Part shown: positions 5,941 to 8,147 of the stretch, in pieces
Layout: the number at the start of each line of letters is the position of its first letter
Position numbering within the stretch: position 1 is the first letter of the stretch
Origin: Aminidesulfovibrio sp040307135
GTDB taxonomy: Bacteria > Desulfobacterota > Desulfovibrionia > Desulfovibrionales > Desulfovibrionaceae
Assembly: GCA_040307135.1 (NCBI GenBank)
Contig: JAWRKD010000074.1
Span: 1 to 8,147, forward strand
DNA length: 8,147 nt
Direction: 5' to 3'
Translations under genes and position numbers: made by a program
Notes under the pieces: generated by a model
Told to the model about the DNA's origin: nothing
Database searches by the model: none
Seen by the model: only the letters and a program-made list of their open reading frames with translations

Positions 5941-6345
5941 ATGCACAAGATCATGAAGCCCGGCCGTAAGTACTTCGTCATCAACACCGACGAGCCCTAT
6001 GCGTCAGATGTCTACGCCATTCTGAAAAATGGTCAGATGGCCAAAGGGGCTTGGCCTGAGGGCGACATCACTTTTGAGGAATGGATGGCCAGGACCTGGC
6101 CGCCGCAGCCGGAACACGGCGCGGAGTTCGAGGACGCCATGCGCCGGATCCACGAGGCCGCCGGGACCCGAACCCAGGTGCAGCTGGCCGCTGTCCTGGA
6201 TGTGCGCCAGTCCAGCATCTCGGACGCCAAGCGCCGCCGGAGCATCCCGGACGGGTGGCTGCTGGCCCTGTTACGGCGGCATGGGGTCAACCCGGAGTGG
6301 ATCATGTCCGGCAGCGAGCCCAAGTATCTGCGGCAGGCGCAGTAA
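5941..6345 (+). CDS. Phage CI-type HTH protein without peptidase domain
   Basis: This 134-residue protein has a C-terminal DNA-binding domain (about 62-127) of the phage CI repressor HTH type: FEDAMRRIHEAAGTRTQVQL, then AAVLDVRQSSISDAKRRRSIP with the recognition helix, and GWLLALLRRHGVNPEWIMSG, which is characteristic of that family. CI repressors normally continue into a LexA-like self-cleaving domain. None is present here, since the protein ends 14 residues after the HTH. The N-terminal 60 residues (KYFVINTDEPYASDVYAIL, then DITFEEWM) are an unrecognised, less GC-rich segment. The protein could be a small repressor, an antirepressor-like regulator or an early transcription activator. It is followed two bases later by the DUF4258-like gene. 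The position far from the left end argues against it being the main c repressor of a Mu-type phage, which normally lies left of the transposase. Confidence 0.85.
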   Translation: MHKIMKPGRKYFVINTDEPYASDVYAILKNGQMAKGAWPEGDITFEEWMARTWPPQPEHGAEFEDAMRRIHEAAGTRTQVQLAAVLDVRQSSISDAKRRRSIPDGWLLALLRRHGVNPEWIMSGSEPKYLRQAQ

Positions 6346-6347
6346 CC

Positions 6348-6647
6348 ATGCGCCTGCCCCTGACCCTCCACGCCGCGCGCCGGATGCACGAGCGCGACAT
6401 CACCCTGCCCATGCTGGCGGCCGTGGTCTTGAGCGGCGAGGTGGAGCCGGGCATCCAGCCGGGCACGTTGTGCCTGTCCCTGTGCGGGCTGCGCGTGGTG
6501 GTCAGCCGGGACACCCATGCCGTGATCACGGTCCTGTTCCCCCGGCCCAGGGCCAAGCTCAACCCAAAGCGCTTGGCCAGGATCCCGGGGCAGCTCCGGC
6601 GGCGCGCCGAACGTGAAGCCCGGCGATGCTACCGGGCCAGGGATTGA
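6348..6647 (+). CDS. DUF4258-like small protein
   Basis: The 99-residue protein has the DUF4258 pattern: HAARRMHERDI at 8-18 (family consensus like HALERMxERGI), a helix LPMLAAVVLSGEVE, then strands LCLSLCGLRVVVSRD and HAVITVLFPRP. The C-terminal third is a strongly basic helix (KRLARIPGQLRRRAEREARR). DUF4258 proteins are small, and some resemble the RelE/BrnT RNase-toxin fold. Activity here is not shown, and no paired antitoxin is evident apart from the HTH gene just upstream. The ATG lies two bases after that gene's stop. A weak AGGCG is the only ribosome-site candidate, suggesting coupled translation. A long open frame continues upstream of the ATG but overlaps the HTH gene, so I rejected it. 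Confidence 0.75.
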   Translation: MRLPLTLHAARRMHERDITLPMLAAVVLSGEVEPGIQPGTLCLSLCGLRVVVSRDTHAVITVLFPRPRAKLNPKRLARIPGQLRRRAEREARRCYRARD

Positions 6648-6649
6648 GC

Positions 6650-7087
6650 ATGGCCGAGCAGCGGCGATATTCGCGCCTGATTTGCGTCTGGGCAGGCGCA
6701 AAACGGGAGTGCAAATTAGAGTTGTTCCCGTCCGAGCAGTGGCCGGACGGCGCGCCCGGGCGCTTTCGGGTGCGCGTTAACCGCCGCTGGCTGGATGCTC
6801 CCGAGGGCGGGCGCATGTACCTGGACCAGGCGCAGGTGGGCGCGCTCCTGGCTGAGCGCCTGGGCGGCCCGGCTCTCCAGGACGGTGAGGTCCCGGACCT
6901 GCGGCGCGGACAGCCCGTGCGTGTGCCCAACGGCCGCCAGGCCGAGGACGGCTCGCCGCTCCACGACCTGACCCGAGTGGCGGGCGCGCCCATCCGGGGA
7001 TTCGACGGCCGCTGGCACGTGCCGGTCGTGCTCATCGGCCGGGGCCTGGTCCATGTCCCGGCAACGGAAATTTTGCAGGAGAGATGA
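6650..7087 (+). CDS. Hypothetical early phage protein
   Basis: This 145-residue protein is not recognised. It seems rich in beta strands, with short hydrophobic strands (RLICVWAG, RFRVRVNRRW, WHVPVVLIG, GLVHVPATE) separated by Gly/Pro turns. It has two N-terminal cysteines (12 and 21) and no signal peptide or membrane helix. ATG 6650 was chosen because AGGGA lies six bases upstream and the gene then follows the DUF4258 stop by two bases. ATG 6626, in the same frame, would overlap that gene and lacks a clear ribosome site. The first about 80 bases are less GC-rich than the rest. The stop lies within the ribosome-site region of the gemA-like gene. Confidence 0.7.
   Translation: MAEQRRYSRLICVWAGAKRECKLELFPSEQWPDGAPGRFRVRVNRRWLDAPEGGRMYLDQAQVGALLAERLGGPALQDGEVPDLRRGQPVRVPNGRQAEDGSPLHDLTRVAGAPIRGFDGRWHVPVVLIGRGLVHVPATEILQER
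7077..7082 (+). promoter_or_regulatory. Ribosome site deciding the gemA-like start
   Basis: AGGAGA ends one base before ATG 7084, which is too close for initiation, and seven bases before ATG 7090, which is normal. The 7090 start is therefore preferred. Confidence 0.6.
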
Positions 7088-7089
7088 GA

Positions 7090-7590
7090 ATGACGACCAA
7101 CCTCCGCATGACCGATGGCCAGCGCCGCGGGCTCCTGGCCAAGGCGCACCACGGCAAGAAGCAGCTCGGCCTGGACGACGACACCTGGCGCGAGATGCTC
7201 CTCAATCTCTACGGCAAGCGCTCCTGCGCCGACCTCGCTGGCGTGGAGCTGGTCCGGCTCGTGGACCACCTGGCCAGCCGGGGCGCGGTGTTCACCTCGC
7301 GCACCGAGCCCCGGAACAAGCCGGGCTACCAGGTCAAGGCGTCCGGGCGGCGCTCGGACTTCTATGAAATTCCGTCCGGCCCGCGCGCCAGGGTCAAGCG
7401 GTACATCGCGGCCATGTGGCGCGACCTTGGATACGACATGGTGTCCCTGGACACCCGGGTGCAGCGCGAGTTCAGCGTGGACTCGTTCCGCTGGCTGGAG
7501 GACGAGGCGGCCTTGTCCCGGCTGGTGGCTGACCTGGAGAAGCGGCTCAAGGCCCGGGAGCGGACCGAGGCCAGGCAGGACGCCGAGTGA
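7090..7590 (+). CDS. gemA: GemA / Mu gp16-like regulatory protein (DUF1018)
   Basis: GemA of Mu is an early protein reported to modulate host gene expression and DNA topology; its biochemical action is poorly known. The 166-residue protein follows the family pattern. An N-terminal part has RRGLLAKAHHGKKQLGLDDDTWREMLLNL (about 12-40, helix plus the Asp-rich LGLDDDTWR signature) and YGKRSCADLAGVELVRLVDHL. A C-terminal part has RVKRYIAAMWRDLGY (101-115), an inner polar link, and FSVDSFRWLEDEAALSRLVADLEKRL. The genomic place, after small early genes and before middle or late functions, agrees with gemA in Mu-like phages. ATG 7084 in the same frame is a less likely start. The stop overlaps the GTG of the next gene. 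Confidence 0.88.
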   Translation: MTTNLRMTDGQRRGLLAKAHHGKKQLGLDDDTWREMLLNLYGKRSCADLAGVELVRLVDHLASRGAVFTSRTEPRNKPGYQVKASGRRSDFYEIPSGPRARVKRYIAAMWRDLGYDMVSLDTRVQREFSVDSFRWLEDEAALSRLVADLEKRLKARERTEARQDAE

Positions 7591-7907
7591 GCGAGGCCGA
7601 CGACATCGCGGCACTGCGCAGCGAGATCCTGACGCGGTTCCACACGGTGCACCAGTTCTGCCGGGCAGTCCGGCAGCGAATCAACAGGAGCACGGTGTAT
7701 ATGGTGCTCTCGGGCCGGTACGGCGGCAACGTGCCCCGCCAGGTCGCACGGATCCGCGAGATCCTGGCGGGCGGGGGCCAGGAGCAAAGGATGTTTGAGG
7801 CTATCAAGCGGGTGGCCTGCGGCCGGTGCAGGGTGCACGGGGCATGTTCCCGTTGCGACGATCTGTTCCGGGCCCAGGCAACAGCGGCGAAACAATCCAT
7901 CGAATAG
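7587..7907 (+). CDS. HTH protein with C-terminal Cys4 motif
   Basis: The 106-residue protein starts at a GTG overlapping the gemA-like stop (GTGA), six bases after AGGA. Residues about 10-62 look like a lambda-repressor-type helix-turn-helix (ILTRFHTVHQFCRAV, then RINRSTVYMVLSGRYGG with the likely recognition helix, and VARIREIL). The C-terminal part has CGRCRVHGACSRC, with cysteines 78, 81, 87 and 90 as CxxC-x5-CxxC, a probable zinc knuckle. I recognise no named family. In Mu the middle activator gene mor follows gemA at a short distance. This protein occupies a comparable place, but I see no clear Mor similarity, so an equivalent role is only a suggestion. Confidence 0.8.
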   Translation: MSEADDIAALRSEILTRFHTVHQFCRAVRQRINRSTVYMVLSGRYGGNVPRQVARIREILAGGGQEQRMFEAIKRVACGRCRVHGACSRCDDLFRAQATAAKQSIE

Positions 7908-7916
7908 GAGCCGACC

Positions 7917-8147
7917 ATGACCATCGCATCCCAGATCTCCACGGCCTCGTTCGCGGGCAACGGCGTGACCGTGAGCTTCCCGCTACCTTTCCGGTTCGTG
8001 TCCAATGCCGACGTGGCCGTGGTCCTGCGCAGCGCGGACGGAACCGAAACCCTGCTCAGCGAGGGGACGGACTACGCGCTGTCCGGGGCCGGGGCCGCCT
8101 CGGGCGGGACCTGCGTGCTCGGGAGCCCGCCGCTGCCGGGCCAGACC
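7917..8147 (+). CDS. Tail fibre/tailspike-like N-terminal domain, 3' end outside window
   Basis: An ATG six bases after AGGAG opens a frame that stays open to the window end (77 residues seen). The sequence TASFAGNGVTVSFPLPFRF, then ADVAVVLRSADGTET, LLSEGTDYALSGAGA and ASGGTCVLGSPPLPGQT, matches a module common at the N-terminus of phage tail-fibre and tailspike proteins (pattern F-x-G-N-G-x-T-x-F-x-x-x-F, then D-x-V-x-V, then L-x-x-G-x-D-Y-x-x-x-G). That module usually attaches the appendage to the virion, and receptor-binding parts come later. The call rests on this recalled pattern. The gene follows the HTH/Cys4 gene after nine bases on the same strand. Confidence 0.75.
   Translation, partial: MTIASQISTASFAGNGVTVSFPLPFRFVSNADVAVVLRSADGTETLLSEGTDYALSGAGAASGGTCVLGSPPLPGQT

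Noticed and set aside
5917..5946. TTGACC before the CI-type HTH gene as a promoter -35
   Set aside because: The matching -10 position falls on the start codon region and does not resemble TATAAT.
6559..7614. Long antisense reading frame of 351 codons
   Set aside because: It lies opposite the gemA-like gene and its upstream neighbour, and shows no recognisable domain.
1..8147. Search for tRNA, rRNA, CRISPR array, insertion sequence or phage ends
   Set aside because: No cloverleaf, repeat array, inverted terminal repeat or second transposase was seen. The phage ends appear to lie outside the window.

Overview
The window is the left, early part of a Mu-like transposable phage or prophage in a GC-rich bacterium (about two-thirds G+C by eye). 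All genes I support are on the + strand, densely packed, with strong AGGAGG-type ribosome sites and many ATGA/GTGA stop-start overlaps. The host is not identified by any gene here. A GC-rich proteobacterium is likely, and a Desulfovibrio-type deltaproteobacterium is my guess from the style of the phage. That guess is inference only.

Region 1 (1-2754) is the transposition module. It holds a MuA-type DDE transposase whose reading frame is already open at base 1, so its true start lies upstream, and a short MuB-type AAA+ ATPase. Region 2 (2751-4967) is an operon of small DNA-handling genes: a protein with two probable winged-helix domains, two unrecognised small proteins, a Mu Gam-type DNA-end-binding protein, a 55-residue stand-alone NrdR-like zinc ribbon, and an HU-family nucleoid protein. 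Region 3 (4968-5055) is a short gap with two strong adjacent hairpins. Region 4 (5056-7907) is a regulatory stretch: a Cys4/HTH protein with an internal tandem duplication, a protein with a phage CI-type HTH but no peptidase, a DUF4258-like protein, an unrecognised protein, a GemA/Mu gp16-type regulator, and an HTH protein with a Cys4 tail. Region 5 (7917 to the end) is the start of a gene that looks like the N-terminal domain of a tail fibre or tailspike protein.

The expected logic is that transposase and ATPase carry out integration and replicative transposition. Gam protects DNA ends and HU may help assemble the transposition complex. The zinc/HTH proteins and GemA would tune phage and host transcription before late genes are expressed. 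The least explained parts are the zinc-ribbon and Cys4-HTH proteins, the hairpin pair, and the tail-fibre-like gene directly after the early regulators. No tRNA, rRNA, CRISPR array, insertion sequence or phage end was seen, and no gap without a gene exceeds 100 bases.
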